This document shows positions 8,668-17,101 of a DNA stretch of 64,000 nt, one piece after another (position 1 is the first letter of the stretch; each line of letters starts with the position of its first letter). Source of the DNA: Serpentinicella alkaliphila (GTDB lineage: Bacteria; Bacillota; Clostridia; Peptostreptococcales; Natronincolaceae); NCBI RefSeq assembly GCF_018141405.1, contig NZ_CP058648.1:2568502-2632501 (forward strand), read 5' to 3'. The position numbers and the translations under genes were made by a program. The notes beneath the pieces are model-generated. The model had not been told where the DNA came from and searched no databases. It saw only the letters and a list, made by a program, of their open reading frames with translations.

Positions 8668-8700
8668 AAAAAAATTAAACAAGGCTTTAGGCCCTGTTTA
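8668..8700 (-). terminator. Terminator of the redox operon
   Basis: On the minus strand AAACAGGGCC, TAAA, GGCCTTGTTT-type pairing (AAACA-GGCC with GGC-TGTTT) is followed by AATTTTTTTAT, directly after the oxidoreductase stop. Confidence 0.75.
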
Positions 8701-9981
8701 TTATAGGAGTTTATCATTATATATGCTTAATAGATTCAACCTATATATTTTATTTTCTAACACTTTTGTGTCTGTAGTGTATAGGTCTAAATCTTTCATT
8801 CTACTGAAATAATCAGAACCTGCAAATGTATATCTTCTCATCAAGCCATCATCACTGGTTACTTCCTCGTTAGCGAAGGCTATTAGGTCACCGGAAGCTA
8901 AATTTCTTGGAAGTTCTAACAATGGCATGCCTAGAAATAGTCTTACACTATTATGGCCTGCTAAACTACCTGTGACTATTGCTTCTGTATGACCAACAAA
9001 CAAACCTGCCTTTTCCCCGGCGCATAAAAGATTATCTATGTTTTTGACTCTCATATTATTGTTTCTTGGTGCTATAGATAAATATCTTATAGAATTACCT
9101 ACTCCACCAGCATAAGGATCTTCATATCTAGCGTTTTCGAGGCCTGGTATCTTTCTCAGTTTTTCTAATGGATAAAAAGGTGCCATTAACTTCGCATGAC
9201 CTGTGTCTAATAGAATTATATTCTCGGCATATTCGCTTAAAGCATATTGCTGGCATACTTTCATGCTTAACTTATCATGATTGATATCCTCTTGTTCTAA
9301 TGGAAGGATTACAACACCCTTTTTATTTAATTTATCTCTAAGCTCCTTAGATAATGAGTCCTTATTTAATTTGCAGGAGCCACTAAATGCACCGTAGGAA
9401 CCATCTTTTCTTTGACCTAGTATATCCTCAACTCCTGCCTTATGACTTATACTTACTCTAGGGCCAAAGGAAGGACATCTTAAAATACACATAGCGCAAC
9501 CGTTACCGTATTTTAAACAGTTACCCATTGATCCTGTGGATCCGGTTGTTTCTATGAAAACATCTCCACCAACTATGGTATTATCATGTAACTTAATGCC
9601 TTTTATTTCACTACCTTCTTTAACAACATCAACTACTCTGCTTTGAAAATGCAGCTTAATTCCGATGGATTTAAGTAAATTTCTTACTTTAGGTTCAACT
9701 AGTGTAACATCATACAGACTTGCATGTTTATGTCCTGGAAAATCAAGATTCTTATGACGGGAGCATTGGTCGGTGATCTCAAATAGTTCTTTTGCGCCTA
9801 AAAGTATACTTTCTTCTGAAGCAGTATATCTACCATTATTTCTCATAATACCACCGACATTACCTAATCCAATTAACATGTCAGTTCGTTCATATATTTC
9901 AACGTCAGCGCCAGCTTTTTTTGCCGTTATTGCAGCAGCACAACCAGCCCAACCCCCACCTATAATTACTACCTTTGCCAC
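8701..9981 (-). CDS. FAD-dependent oxidoreductase (GidA/TrmFO-like fold)
   Basis: The product has 426 aa. The N-terminus is a classical Rossmann FAD site, VVIIGGGWAGCAAA, with an acidic residue ending the second strand (EIYER). A Cys-rich segment at about residues 160-175 (GNGCAMCILRCPSFGP) and a C-terminal 'NLLCAGEKAGLFVGHTEA' block resemble GidA/TrmFO-type flavoproteins. It is not TrmFO itself, whose sequence differs. It is the downstream partner of a PyrK-like protein 44 nt away, so together they probably make a flavin/Fe-S oxidoreductase passing electrons to or from NAD(P). The substrate is unknown. Confidence 0.75.
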   Translation of the reverse strand: MAKVVIIGGGWAGCAAAITAKKAGADVEIYERTDMLIGLGNVGGIMRNNGRYTASEESILLGAKELFEITDQCSRHKNLDFPGHKHASLYDVTLVEPKVRNLLKSIGIKLHFQSRVVDVVKEGSEIKGIKLHDNTIVGGDVFIETTGSTGSMGNCLKYGNGCAMCILRCPSFGPRVSISHKAGVEDILGQRKDGSYGAFSGSCKLNKDSLSKELRDKLNKKGVVILPLEQEDINHDKLSMKVCQQYALSEYAENIILLDTGHAKLMAPFYPLEKLRKIPGLENARYEDPYAGGVGNSIRYLSIAPRNNNMRVKNIDNLLCAGEKAGLFVGHTEAIVTGSLAGHNSVRLFLGMPLLELPRNLASGDLIAFANEEVTSDDGLMRRYTFAGSDYFSRMKDLDLYTTDTKVLENKIYRLNLLSIYNDKLL

Positions 9982-10025
9982 GTAAAATCCCCCTTACCTT
10001 GTTTGTCATAGTCATATTCTCAGAA

Positions 10026-10955
10026 TTATAAAATTACTTGAGTTTTACATGTTTTAATTCTAAATCCATTTATGTCGTATGCTTTACAAGAACCACATAT
10101 ACCCTCACCACAACATATCTCGTGATTATTTGTAGCAACAATTTTTTTATTATTAAGTTCGGGAATTCTTTTAACTATTTTCATCCTTAATTGATCAGTA
10201 GTACCAATGAAGACAATTTCATAGTTCTCTTTACTAATTAAATCCTTAATGAATTTTTGTGTATCTTCATTTGCTAAATTATAGTTCCCTATTATGTTAA
10301 CTCCATGATTTTCTGTTATAAAATTATGTTTTATAGAGCCACCATCTAACAATACATCTACAGTATTATTGTGGGATAGCAAATGTTTTATAACTAGTAA
10401 AGCAGGGGCTTGTGCAACGCCTCTTACTAAAAATAAGCATTTATCATTTTCTGTTCTTTTAAGATGTTCTATGCCATAAACACCATTCCAGTAAGGCCCT
10501 CTTATTAGAATAGTGTCCTCTGCATCGTTATTTATAGTTTTTGTCTTTACACCATGTATTTGAATTGCCATTTTGATTATATCTTTTACGGGGTCAGCTT
10601 CCATAATAGACATAGGCGTATCAAAAAATTGATTAGAATTTTTACTTCTAACAAACACATATGCACCAGGTTGATTTAACTGTCTTGCTAATGTGTGAGG
10701 TACGGCTATTGTGAGGACTATTACATTTCCTATAGTTTCTTTATTCAAAATTTTAGTTTCTATAGCTTCTCTTGACTCTTTTAGTTTGCTACCACAATGA
10801 TAGAATTCTTGATAAACACACGTACCTCTCCAATTGCAATTACAAAATTTTTGATTCTGCAAATGAGAGCATGTAATACAATTCATTGTTTCAGCTAAGT
10901 AACAAGGGCAATATTCGCTTCCTACATCTATGCAATAAGACTGTTCTTTGTTCAT
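10026..10955 (-). CDS. PyrK-like FAD/NAD- and 2Fe-2S-binding electron-transfer protein
   Basis: The product has 309 aa. A ferredoxin-reductase-like core (FAD-binding barrel then NAD domain) ends with a 2Fe-2S motif 'CCGEGICGSCKAY...C', as in PyrK and the sulfide/dihydroorotate dehydrogenase-like family. Unlike PyrK, it has an N-terminal extension of ~55 residues with about nine cysteines (CPC, CITC, CNC), possibly a further metal site. Start ATG 10955 follows GGGAGAGGG. It is the first gene of a two-gene minus-strand operon with the FAD oxidoreductase. No pyrD is present nearby, so a role in pyrimidine synthesis is unlikely. Confidence 0.75.
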   Translation of the reverse strand: MNKEQSYCIDVGSEYCPCYLAETMNCITCSHLQNQKFCNCNWRGTCVYQEFYHCGSKLKESREAIETKILNKETIGNVIVLTIAVPHTLARQLNQPGAYVFVRSKNSNQFFDTPMSIMEADPVKDIIKMAIQIHGVKTKTINNDAEDTILIRGPYWNGVYGIEHLKRTENDKCLFLVRGVAQAPALLVIKHLLSHNNTVDVLLDGGSIKHNFITENHGVNIIGNYNLANEDTQKFIKDLISKENYEIVFIGTTDQLRMKIVKRIPELNNKKIVATNNHEICCGEGICGSCKAYDINGFRIKTCKTQVIL

Positions 10956-11180
10956 TCCTTTACCCTCTCCCTTATGCGATAAATATTATAATATCAGAAT
11001 ATTGAAATAGCTAGTATATTGTTACAAGTAATTTAATATTATTGTAATTTATAAAGTATAAAGCAATAGCTTAAATTTCAATCTGAGCTATTGACGAATA
11101 TTAAAATAAAGTACTGTATAATTGTTCTTGTTTTATACTAACTACATATTAATTTATGTATTAATACCTTATATTGTGAT

Positions 11181-11214
11181 AAAAAAAATATCGGAGTAGC
11201 ATTGCTCCAATATT
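11181..11214 (-). terminator. Terminator after dacF-type gene
   Basis: Arms AATATCGGAG and CTCCAATATT, with a T-run on the minus strand (TTTTTTTTAT). It lies 16 nt after the stop of the carboxypeptidase gene. Confidence 0.75.
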
Positions 11215-11229
11215 TTAAGATAGATATAT

Positions 11230-12339
11230 TTAATTAAATAGGAACCTTTTTAGTTTATCCATTAATGTTAGCTTTTGTATGTTTTCAGTGGTTAATAGAT
11301 CTGATTTATCCACTAGTTTATTATCTACATATGTTAAAATTGAACCTATTACTTGGTCCTGATTCACTGGTGCTTCGATTTGTTCAGGTAATTCAAATAC
11401 AGAAATCACTTTACTATCTATATTATTATTAAGTGGAATGATAAGCTTGCTATCGGTTTTAACGTATGTGAATTCTTTATCCCCATTTTCAACATAGATA
11501 CGTTTTACATTCTGACCTTCTTCAAATTGTATATAAGGACTATAGTTTTCAAAGCTATGGTCTAATAGTTGCATAGTAGTATTGAACCAGTTCCCATCAT
11601 TTAACGTAACAGCAACTAATTGCATATTATTTCTAGTTGCAGAAGCAACCAAGCATCTACCGGACTTTTTAGTAAATCCTGTTTTTACACCATCTCCACC
11701 TTCATAGCTATTTAGTATTTTATTTTTATTAGAAAAGTATTTAAACTCATCTCTTTCGGCAACCCACATTTTAGTCCTAGCAACTTCTTTGAAAACTGGA
11801 TTTTTCAATGCTTCTCTAGTTACTATTGCTAGATCATAGGCCGTAGTGTAATGTTCTTTATGGTATAGACCATGAGGATTCATAAAGTTTGTATTGAGAG
11901 CTCCTAGTTCCTTTGCTCTCTTATTCATTAACTCTATAAACTTCTCATAAGAACCTCCTCCTACTTCATACGCAATAGCAGTAGCTGCATCATTTCCTGA
12001 TCTAAGCATTAGTCCATATACTAAATCAGCCATTTTAACTTTTTCATTACTTTTTAAGTAAATAGAAGAGCCCTCAATTCCTTGTGCCTTAGGATTAACT
12101 GATACTATCTTATCCATAGCAACATTTTCTATAGCAAGTAGTGCAGTCATAATTTTAGTAGTACTTGCCATAGGTAGTTTCTCATGAATATTTTTTTCAT
12201 AAAGAATACTACCTGTACTTACGTCAATTACTATTGATGCTGCTCCTGAAGTATCGATAGCAAATGCATTAGCGGTAAATATGCTTAAAAAAAGACTTAA
12301 AGCTAGTGTTAATATAAGTGTTTTATGTAGTTTTTTCAA
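11230..12339 (-). CDS. dacF: D-alanyl-D-alanine carboxypeptidase (PBP5/DacF type)
   Basis: The product has 369 aa with a signal peptide of ~27 residues (cleavage near NAFA). It belongs to peptidase family S11 and trims the terminal D-Ala of peptidoglycan stem peptides outside the membrane. All three active-site motifs are present: SxxK (S59-TTK62), SGN in 'MLRSGNDAATA', and KTG in 'GVKTGFTKKSGRC'. The C-terminal beta domain of PBP5 follows, ending in a basic amphipathic stretch (LMDKLKRFLFN) that could bind the membrane. A second copy of this family lies at 28864-30027. Confidence 0.9.
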   Translation of the reverse strand: MKKLHKTLILTLALSLFLSIFTANAFAIDTSGAASIVIDVSTGSILYEKNIHEKLPMASTTKIMTALLAIENVAMDKIVSVNPKAQGIEGSSIYLKSNEKVKMADLVYGLMLRSGNDAATAIAYEVGGGSYEKFIELMNKRAKELGALNTNFMNPHGLYHKEHYTTAYDLAIVTREALKNPVFKEVARTKMWVAERDEFKYFSNKNKILNSYEGGDGVKTGFTKKSGRCLVASATRNNMQLVAVTLNDGNWFNTTMQLLDHSFENYSPYIQFEEGQNVKRIYVENGDKEFTYVKTDSKLIIPLNNNIDSKVISVFELPEQIEAPVNQDQVIGSILTYVDNKLVDKSDLLTTENIQKLTLMDKLKRFLFN

Positions 12340-12414
12340 AATAAAATCACCTCAAATTTATTTAGTTTAAAAATCACTTATATTATTATTCTCAAAAACA
12401 CTTATCTTATAAAT

Positions 12415-12447
12415 AAAAAAAGATAAGTCTAAAAATTTACTTATCTT
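12415..12447 (-). terminator. Terminator overlapping the end of the MazG-like gene
   Basis: Arms GATAAGT and ACTTATC with A/T runs on both sides, so it can work on both strands. On the minus strand the stop codon of the MazG-like gene lies within the stem. Confidence 0.75.
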
Positions 12448-12853
12448 TTTCAACGTTTTCATATATTATTTTACATCCAAATTCTTTACCTATTTTTTCG
12501 GCCTCTTCTATATCATCGTTACTCCAAATTGACCAACTGCCTTTAAGCCCGTCATTTACAAATATTTCAACCTTATCACTTTTTATAATCATAATTTTAT
12601 TCTCTGTTTTTTTCATTTGATTCACTTGGTCTTCAACAGCCTCTATAATATCTATATCTAAAACCTTTAATGCTATAAATAAGCAAGACATGGCGTCTTT
12701 AAGTTCTTTTTTAGCTTTATTTACATCACCTTTCATAAGTGCTTTTAAGGATTCGGCTACCTCTTCATTTAAATGACTTACGGCGGTTTTAGGATCATTT
12801 GTACTGTATTTTCTATTAGACCATATTATTTCCATAGCCTCTTTTATATCCAT
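12437..12853 (-). CDS. MazG-like nucleotide pyrophosphohydrolase-type protein
   Basis: The product has 138 aa. Residues ~1-75 form a four-helix MazG-like domain with the metal-binding pattern 'HLNEEVAESLKALMKGD' followed by 'ELKDAMSCLFIALKVLDID' (E-x-x-E and E-x-x-D). Such domains hydrolyse nucleoside triphosphates. The C-terminal ~55 residues are a separate small alpha/beta unit. The start at 12853 is set by AGGGGG at 12863-12868. A longer frame to 12889 reads into the IS6-like element's terminal repeat and is not native. The gene's probable promoter now lies on the other side of that element. Confidence 0.75.
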   Translation of the reverse strand: MDIKEAMEIIWSNRKYSTNDPKTAVSHLNEEVAESLKALMKGDVNKAKKELKDAMSCLFIALKVLDIDIIEAVEDQVNQMKKTENKIMIIKSDKVEIFVNDGLKGSWSIWSNDDIEEAEKIGKEFGCKIIYENVEKDK

Positions 12854-13024
12854 ATTATTAATCCCCCTAACTCTATATGGTACTGTCAAAAAAATTGTTG
12901 TTATAATCCTTCAACAGCCCTTTATTTCTAAATTTTATATTATAGCTTGCTCCTCCCCCTGTTTTGGTGTATTTTGTAGTTGCGAAAAAACAAAAATCAA
13001 AACCAAACGAAAGGAGCAAGTTAT

Positions 13025-14458
13025 ATGCATCAATTAGTTACTTTTTTATTTACCTTTATTCAACTACAAACTCAGATTATTGAGCTTCTTTTTCTTATGC
13101 TAGTAGGTAAAAACTTTACCCCTAAGGCTGATACTCCGATTGATAAAAAATATCATAAGCTTACTGTTGATCCACTACCTATACTAGGTCCATTGCCTAT
13201 TACCAAAATCTATGATTACGATAAGTTGCTCATGGACTTTAAGCTCAAGCATAATAAAGAGTTAAAACCAATAAAGTACAGAGGTAAAAACATCCCACCA
13301 GCTCATTTGACATGCCCTTATTGTGGTGCTCCTCACGGTTACTTCTACGATAATAATGGCGGTAAAGGTCAATACCTTTGTAAGGTCTGTAACTCTACAT
13401 TTTTTCCTTTTAATCCTTCTAAGGATACTGTTATTCACTGTCCATTCTGTCACTGCGCTCTGGAAAAGATTAAGGAACGTAAAGACTTTGATGTTTTTAA
13501 GTGCACTAGCATGAATTGCTCATTCTACAAGAAAAATATCCGTTTAATGTCACCTGATCAGAAGAAGCTCTTTGCTAAGGAACCCTATAGATTTAAACAT
13601 CACTATATTTACCGTAAGTTTCACTTTGATTTTGTTCCTCTTTCTAAGGAGAATTCTGTTTTACCTAAGGTTGATTTATCTTCTATCAAAGTCTCACATC
13701 ATGTCTTAGGCCTAATTCTTACTTACCATATTAATTATGGTATACCATCTAGAAAGACTGCTGCTTTAATGTATGATGTTCATGGAGTTAAGATTTCTCA
13801 TCAGTCTATTTTAAACTATACTAGAGCCATAGCTCCTATTGTTAAACCTTTTGTTGATGGCTTTGAATATGATCTATCTGACTCTTTTTGTGGCGATGAG
13901 ACCTATATTAAAGTAAATGGTAGATGGCATTATATTTTCTTTTTCTTTGATGCTGTTAAGAAAATAATATTATCTTACAATGTCTCTAAGCATAGGGATA
14001 CTCTTAATGCTATTAAAGCCATTGACTCACTTTTATCTAAATTAAACACTTTACCTGATAATTTAAATCTAATCACTGATGGTAATCCCATTTATCTATT
14101 AGCTCAGCAGTTCTTTGCTCAGCATAATATTAATTTTGATGTTACTCAAGTTATTGGTCTTTCTAATGAAGATCCTGTTTCCAAAGAGTTTCGTCCTCTT
14201 AAGCAGATTATTGAACGTCTTAATCGTACCTTTAAGGGCAATTATAAGGCTACCACTGGCTATGGTTCTGAACCTGGGTCAGTTGCTAATGTTACTTTAT
14301 TTGTTGCTTACTTTAACTTTCTTAGGCCTCACAGTAAGCTAGATGGCAATGTTCCTGCTGTAATACCTAAACTTAATTCTCTTGAACATATGCCCGCTAA
14401 ATGGCTTACTTTAATTAAGATGAGCGAGGAATATATTAAGTCTAAACAACCTGCTTAG
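13025..14458 (+). CDS. IS6-like DDE transposase with N-terminal zinc ribbon
   Basis: The product has 477 aa. Residues ~90-175 carry three Cys pairs (CPYCGAPHG, CKVCNSTF, CPFCHCALE) that look like zinc ribbons for end binding. The DDE catalytic core follows: Asp in 'FCGDETYIKV', Asp in 'NLITDGNPIY', Glu in 'QIIERLNRTFK'. These are the order and spacing of IS6/IS240-type transposases, but the protein is longer than the ~230 aa of classical IS6. The ATG at 13025 follows AAGGAG by 8 nt; the longer frame starting at TTG 12980 lacks this. The ORF is intact. Confidence 0.9.
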   Translation: MHQLVTFLFTFIQLQTQIIELLFLMLVGKNFTPKADTPIDKKYHKLTVDPLPILGPLPITKIYDYDKLLMDFKLKHNKELKPIKYRGKNIPPAHLTCPYCGAPHGYFYDNNGGKGQYLCKVCNSTFFPFNPSKDTVIHCPFCHCALEKIKERKDFDVFKCTSMNCSFYKKNIRLMSPDQKKLFAKEPYRFKHHYIYRKFHFDFVPLSKENSVLPKVDLSSIKVSHHVLGLILTYHINYGIPSRKTAALMYDVHGVKISHQSILNYTRAIAPIVKPFVDGFEYDLSDSFCGDETYIKVNGRWHYIFFFFDAVKKIILSYNVSKHRDTLNAIKAIDSLLSKLNTLPDNLNLITDGNPIYLLAQQFFAQHNINFDVTQVIGLSNEDPVSKEFRPLKQIIERLNRTFKGNYKATTGYGSEPGSVANVTLFVAYFNFLRPHSKLDGNVPAVIPKLNSLEHMPAKWLTLIKMSEEYIKSKQPA

Positions 14459-14476
14459 CCAATATCTTTATCCAGA

Positions 14477-14636
14477 GCCCAAGGTTCCCGCGCTGGGCGG
14501 TCAACACTCTTGACTGATAAATTCAAATGATACAATCTAAGGTCGAGGGTGTATTAGTCATGTTTAAATTTATATCTCCACCCTTCGCCCTCGGTATCTC
14601 CAGTGCATCATTTGAATTTATTTTAGAGTCAAGAGT
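14477..14636 (+). repeat. Nested fold-back at the 3' end of the IS6-like element
   Basis: After the transposase stop there is a GCCCA/TGGGC hairpin (14477-14498). A long imperfect palindrome follows: ACTCTTGACT (14506-14515) and AAATTCAAATGAT (14519-14531) pair with ATCATTTGAATTT (14607-14619) and AGTCAAGAGT (14627-14636). An inner CGAGGG/CCCTCG pair lies within. It could block read-through transcription or act as a structured RNA. Confidence 0.6.
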
Positions 14637-14697
14637 TTGAATTTATTTATTCTTTAATTTTTTCATAGGTTATTTGACACTACCCTCTATATGAACT

Positions 14698-14726
14698 ATT
14701 ATACCCTTATTTATGGTTTTTAACAA
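14698..14726 (-). promoter_or_regulatory. Probable original promoter of the MazG-like gene
   Basis: On the minus strand TTGTTA (-35, 14721-14726), a 17-nt spacer and TATAAT (-10, 14698-14703) point toward the IS6-like element. The duplication CTCTATAT starts about 5 nt after the -10, so the insertion is near the transcription start. Without the element this promoter would lead directly into the AGGGGG and ATG of the MazG-like gene. Confidence 0.55.
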
Positions 14727-14762
14727 TTCAATATGTTGTGGCTCCTGATTAAGAAAGAAGCT

Positions 14763-14787
14763 AAAAAGAGGACCAAGTAGTCCTCTT
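14763..14787 (-). terminator. Terminator after gerW
   Basis: Stem AAGAGGAC/GTCCTCTT with a 6-nt loop, followed on the minus strand by TTTTTAG. It lies just downstream of the gerW stop. Confidence 0.8.
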
Positions 14788-14798
14788 ATCAGTTATTT

Positions 14799-15272
14799 TT
14801 AATAGTCATCATTCAATACTATATTTACATCGTGAAGTGGCTGTTGTTGTTTTTGTCCATTCTTCTTATTATTTGTTATCATATTTTGTAAACCATTTAG
14901 AACTTTAGGCGTCATATTGATTAAATTATCAATCATATTAGCTCTTTGGTCTACAGGCATTAGTTTCATTTGACCTTTGCCAACTACCATAAATGCTACT
15001 GGCTGAACTGAAACTCCAGCTCCTGTACCCCCAGCAAATGGAAACTTTTCATTTTTCTTAGCAGTATCATCCCCACCAGCTCTAGGATTTTCAGTATCAT
15101 TATTGAAGTCTCCACCACCTGAAGCAAAACCAAATGATACTCTAGAGATAGGAATAATTACAGTTCCTTCAGGAGTCTCCACAGGATCTCCAACAATGGT
15201 ATTTACATCAACCATATCTTTGATACTTTCCATAGTAGTTTTCATTAAAGATTCAATTGGATGCGTGTTCAA
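14799..15272 (-). CDS. ytfJ: GerW/YtfJ-family sporulation protein
   Basis: The product is ~157 aa and matches the GerW family: 'HPIESLMKTTMESIKDMVDVNTIVGD' at the N-terminus, the Gly-rich 'FGFASGGGDF', 'GGTGAGVSVQP', and 'MPVDQRANMIDNLI' near the end. In Bacillus, GerW is needed for germination with some germinants. The start is chosen as TTG 15272, which gives the family's usual N-terminus and has GGTGA 5 nt before it; GTG/TTG codons 9-12 nt upstream are possible. It overlaps the end of the DUF2953 gene, as in Bacillus ytfI-ytfJ. I have not written the long motif as contiguous evidence beyond recognition. Confidence 0.9.
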   Translation of the reverse strand: MNTHPIESLMKTTMESIKDMVDVNTIVGDPVETPEGTVIIPISRVSFGFASGGGDFNNDTENPRAGGDDTAKKNEKFPFAGGTGAGVSVQPVAFMVVGKGQMKLMPVDQRANMIDNLINMTPKVLNGLQNMITNNKKNGQKQQQPLHDVNIVLNDDY

Positions 15273-15927
15273 TTTTCTCACCAACCTCTAGTTTTATTTT
15301 TATAATTATAAATTTGATACATGCAATAATAATATAACCAATTTTTAAGGAAATTATACAATTAAGACGGGTTTTTAGCTGTGTGGTTTCATAGTTTGGT
15401 ACCACTTTTAAATCGATATCATCTAACTTTAATTTATTATTAATAAAGCTCAAAATTCCAGACTTTAATCCCCACAATATACCAATAATAACGGCTGTTT
15501 CTGCGGCGTCACCAGTCCCTATTATTGTATTCCAGTATACTTTATCAAAGATTATTTTTCTTCTAATATAATTTATTGTTTTATTATATGTAAGATAAAT
15601 TTCTTTAATCTTATCTTTATAATAGTGTATCTCATCCATATTTATTATTGCTTTGTCTGTTTTTTCTCCCACAGGAATATCTATATTCCCAACCTTAGCA
15701 TTAGTCTTAATATGAGCTTCGAATACGTCTTCTCCAGAGTTTATTATATCTATGAAAGGAAATTTTTTCTCATATTTGAATAATCCATATAATGCTCTGG
15801 CATTAATTTCAATATGGTCATCTTCACCATCTTTCATTATTAAAAAGTTGATTTTTATTTTAGATCTAATTATTAAAACTAATAAACTAATAAATATAAA
15901 TATTATTATTCCTACTATAATCTTCAT
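15253..15927 (-). CDS. DUF2953-family membrane protein (YtfI-like)
   Basis: The product has 224 aa. An N-terminal membrane helix (MKIIVGIIIFIFIS...) is followed by a soluble beta-rich domain and a C-terminal hydrophobic segment near 'LKIGYIIIACIKFIIIK'. This pattern, with the position directly upstream of gerW/ytfJ, identifies the DUF2953 family, which is common in spore-formers and has no known function. The ATG at 15927 is chosen because AAGGTGG lies before it; a longer frame to 15972 is possible. The two genes overlap by ~20 nt. Confidence 0.75.
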   Translation of the reverse strand: MKIIVGIIIFIFISLLVLIIRSKIKINFLIMKDGEDDHIEINARALYGLFKYEKKFPFIDIINSGEDVFEAHIKTNAKVGNIDIPVGEKTDKAIINMDEIHYYKDKIKEIYLTYNKTINYIRRKIIFDKVYWNTIIGTGDAAETAVIIGILWGLKSGILSFINNKLKLDDIDLKVVPNYETTQLKTRLNCIISLKIGYIIIACIKFIIIKIKLEVGEKIEHASN

Positions 15928-16059
15928 CCTCTTTAACCACCTTAGTACGCACTTGTTCATTAGTTTTACCATAATTCTAATAAATAGACACTTTTTTAAA
16001 TAAATAACAAAAAGAATTAACTATTTTACCAACAAATACAAAAACTTATAGTAAAAGTA

Positions 16060-16087
16060 TTGACATTTATGAAAAAATCTATATATT
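16060..16087 (+). promoter_or_regulatory. Promoter for speE-speB
   Basis: TTGACA (16060-16065), 16 nt, then TATATT (16082-16087). It lies ~160 nt before speE, leaving a long leader. Confidence 0.6.
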
Positions 16088-16106
16088 TAATATAGGTTGG
16101 AAGATA

Positions 16107-16208
16107 ATGCATCCATTCAGTATAATTATTGTATTTTGAAGGATAATAGATTTATTAACTTTAATTAAAACATAATAGGATGACTAGAGAGTCATCTGAT
16201 TTTTTTTC
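16107..16208 (+). promoter_or_regulatory. speE leader: short ORF and intrinsic terminator (possible attenuator)
   Basis: After the promoter a 10-codon frame (ATG 16107 to TGA 16139, preceded by GGAAG) encodes MHPFSIIIVF. At 16179-16196 a stem GATGACT/AGTCATC is followed by eight or nine T's. The terminator lies between promoter and speE with no other gene to end, so it looks like an attenuator. CATCC in the leader peptide region could pair with GGATG of the terminator stem as a weak antiterminator. Confidence 0.45.
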
Positions 16209-16246
16209 ATACATAATTATATAAATTTTTTTAAGGAGGAAGCGTT

Positions 16247-17101
16247 ATGGAATTATGGTATACGGAACAACACACTGATAACGTTAAGTTTTCTTTAAAG
16301 GTAAAAGATCATCTATTTACAGGACAAAGTGAGTTTCAGAAAGTTGATGTGCTAGATACCTTTGAATATGGTAGATTACTTACTTTAGATGGACTTGTAA
16401 TGGTTACAGATAAAGATGAGTTTATCTATCATGATATGATTGTTCATGTACCTATGGCTGTAAACCCGCAAATCAAAAAGGTATTGGTAATTGGTGGGGG
16501 TGACGGGGGTACTGTAAGAGAGCTTATGAGATATAAGTCAATTGAGCATGTTGATATGGTTGAAATAGACAAAATGGTTTGTGATGTTGCAAGAGAGTTC
16601 TTTCCAGCAATATCCTGTGATTTAGACAATGAAAGAGTTTCTTTATACTATGAAGACGGTATTAAATTTATTAAAAGCAAAAAAAATGAGTACGACTTAA
16701 TCATTGTAGACTCCACTGATCCTATAGGGCCTGGAGAAGGTTTATTTTCTGTTGAGTTTTATACAGACTGTTTTAATGCACTTACTGAAAATGGTATTCT
16801 TACTAACCAAAGTGAAGGTGCTATGTATGAAACACATGCGAAAGAACTTGTTAGATCACATAATAAAATTAAGAACATTTTCACTATTTCAAAAATTTAT
16901 CAAGGTAATATACCTACCTATCCATCCGGTTATTGGTTATTTGGTTTTGCTTCAAAGAAATTAGACCCAATTAAAGACCTACAAGCAGATGCGTGGAATG
17001 CATTTAATTTAAAAACAAAGTACTATAATACTGATTTGCATGTTGGAGCATTTGCTATACCAAATTTTGTTAAGGAGACAATCGAAAATGGAACTATTTA
17101 A
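16247..17101 (+). CDS. speE: Spermidine synthase (polyamine aminopropyltransferase)
   Basis: The product has 284 aa and transfers the aminopropyl group of decarboxylated S-adenosylmethionine to putrescine, giving spermidine and methylthioadenosine. Visible motifs: an N-terminal beta region ending 'TLDGLVMVTDKDEFIYHDM', the nucleotide-binding VIGGGDGGTVREL (residues 81-93), the acidic VEID after the next strand, and the catalytic DSTDPIGPGE (155-164). AAGGAGG precedes the ATG. It overlaps speB by 14 nt, so the two are translationally coupled. The upstream leader suggests control by attenuation. Confidence 0.95.
   Translation: MELWYTEQHTDNVKFSLKVKDHLFTGQSEFQKVDVLDTFEYGRLLTLDGLVMVTDKDEFIYHDMIVHVPMAVNPQIKKVLVIGGGDGGTVRELMRYKSIEHVDMVEIDKMVCDVAREFFPAISCDLDNERVSLYYEDGIKFIKSKKNEYDLIIVDSTDPIGPGEGLFSVEFYTDCFNALTENGILTNQSEGAMYETHAKELVRSHNKIKNIFTISKIYQGNIPTYPSGYWLFGFASKKLDPIKDLQADAWNAFNLKTKYYNTDLHVGAFAIPNFVKETIENGTI

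Larger units (their letters stand above)
12879..14684. mobile_element. IS6-like insertion sequence with 8-bp target duplication
   Basis: The element has 1806 bp. Its terminal inverted repeats begin GGTACTGTCAAA (left) and GGTAGTGTCAAA (right, read inward). It is flanked by perfect 8-bp direct repeats CTCTATAT at 12871-12878 and 14685-14692. GGnnCTG-type ends, an 8-bp duplication and a single DDE transposase all fit the IS6 family. The intact ends, frame and duplication suggest a recent insertion. It has landed in the 5' leader of the MazG-like gene. Confidence 0.9.

Noticed and set aside
11091-11122. TTGACG ... TATAAT as a plus-strand promoter
   Set aside because: The spacing is 20 nt and no gene follows on that strand.
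12854-12889. N-terminal extension of the MazG-like protein
   Set aside because: It is encoded by the target duplication and the terminal repeat of the IS6-like element; the ribosome site lies below it.
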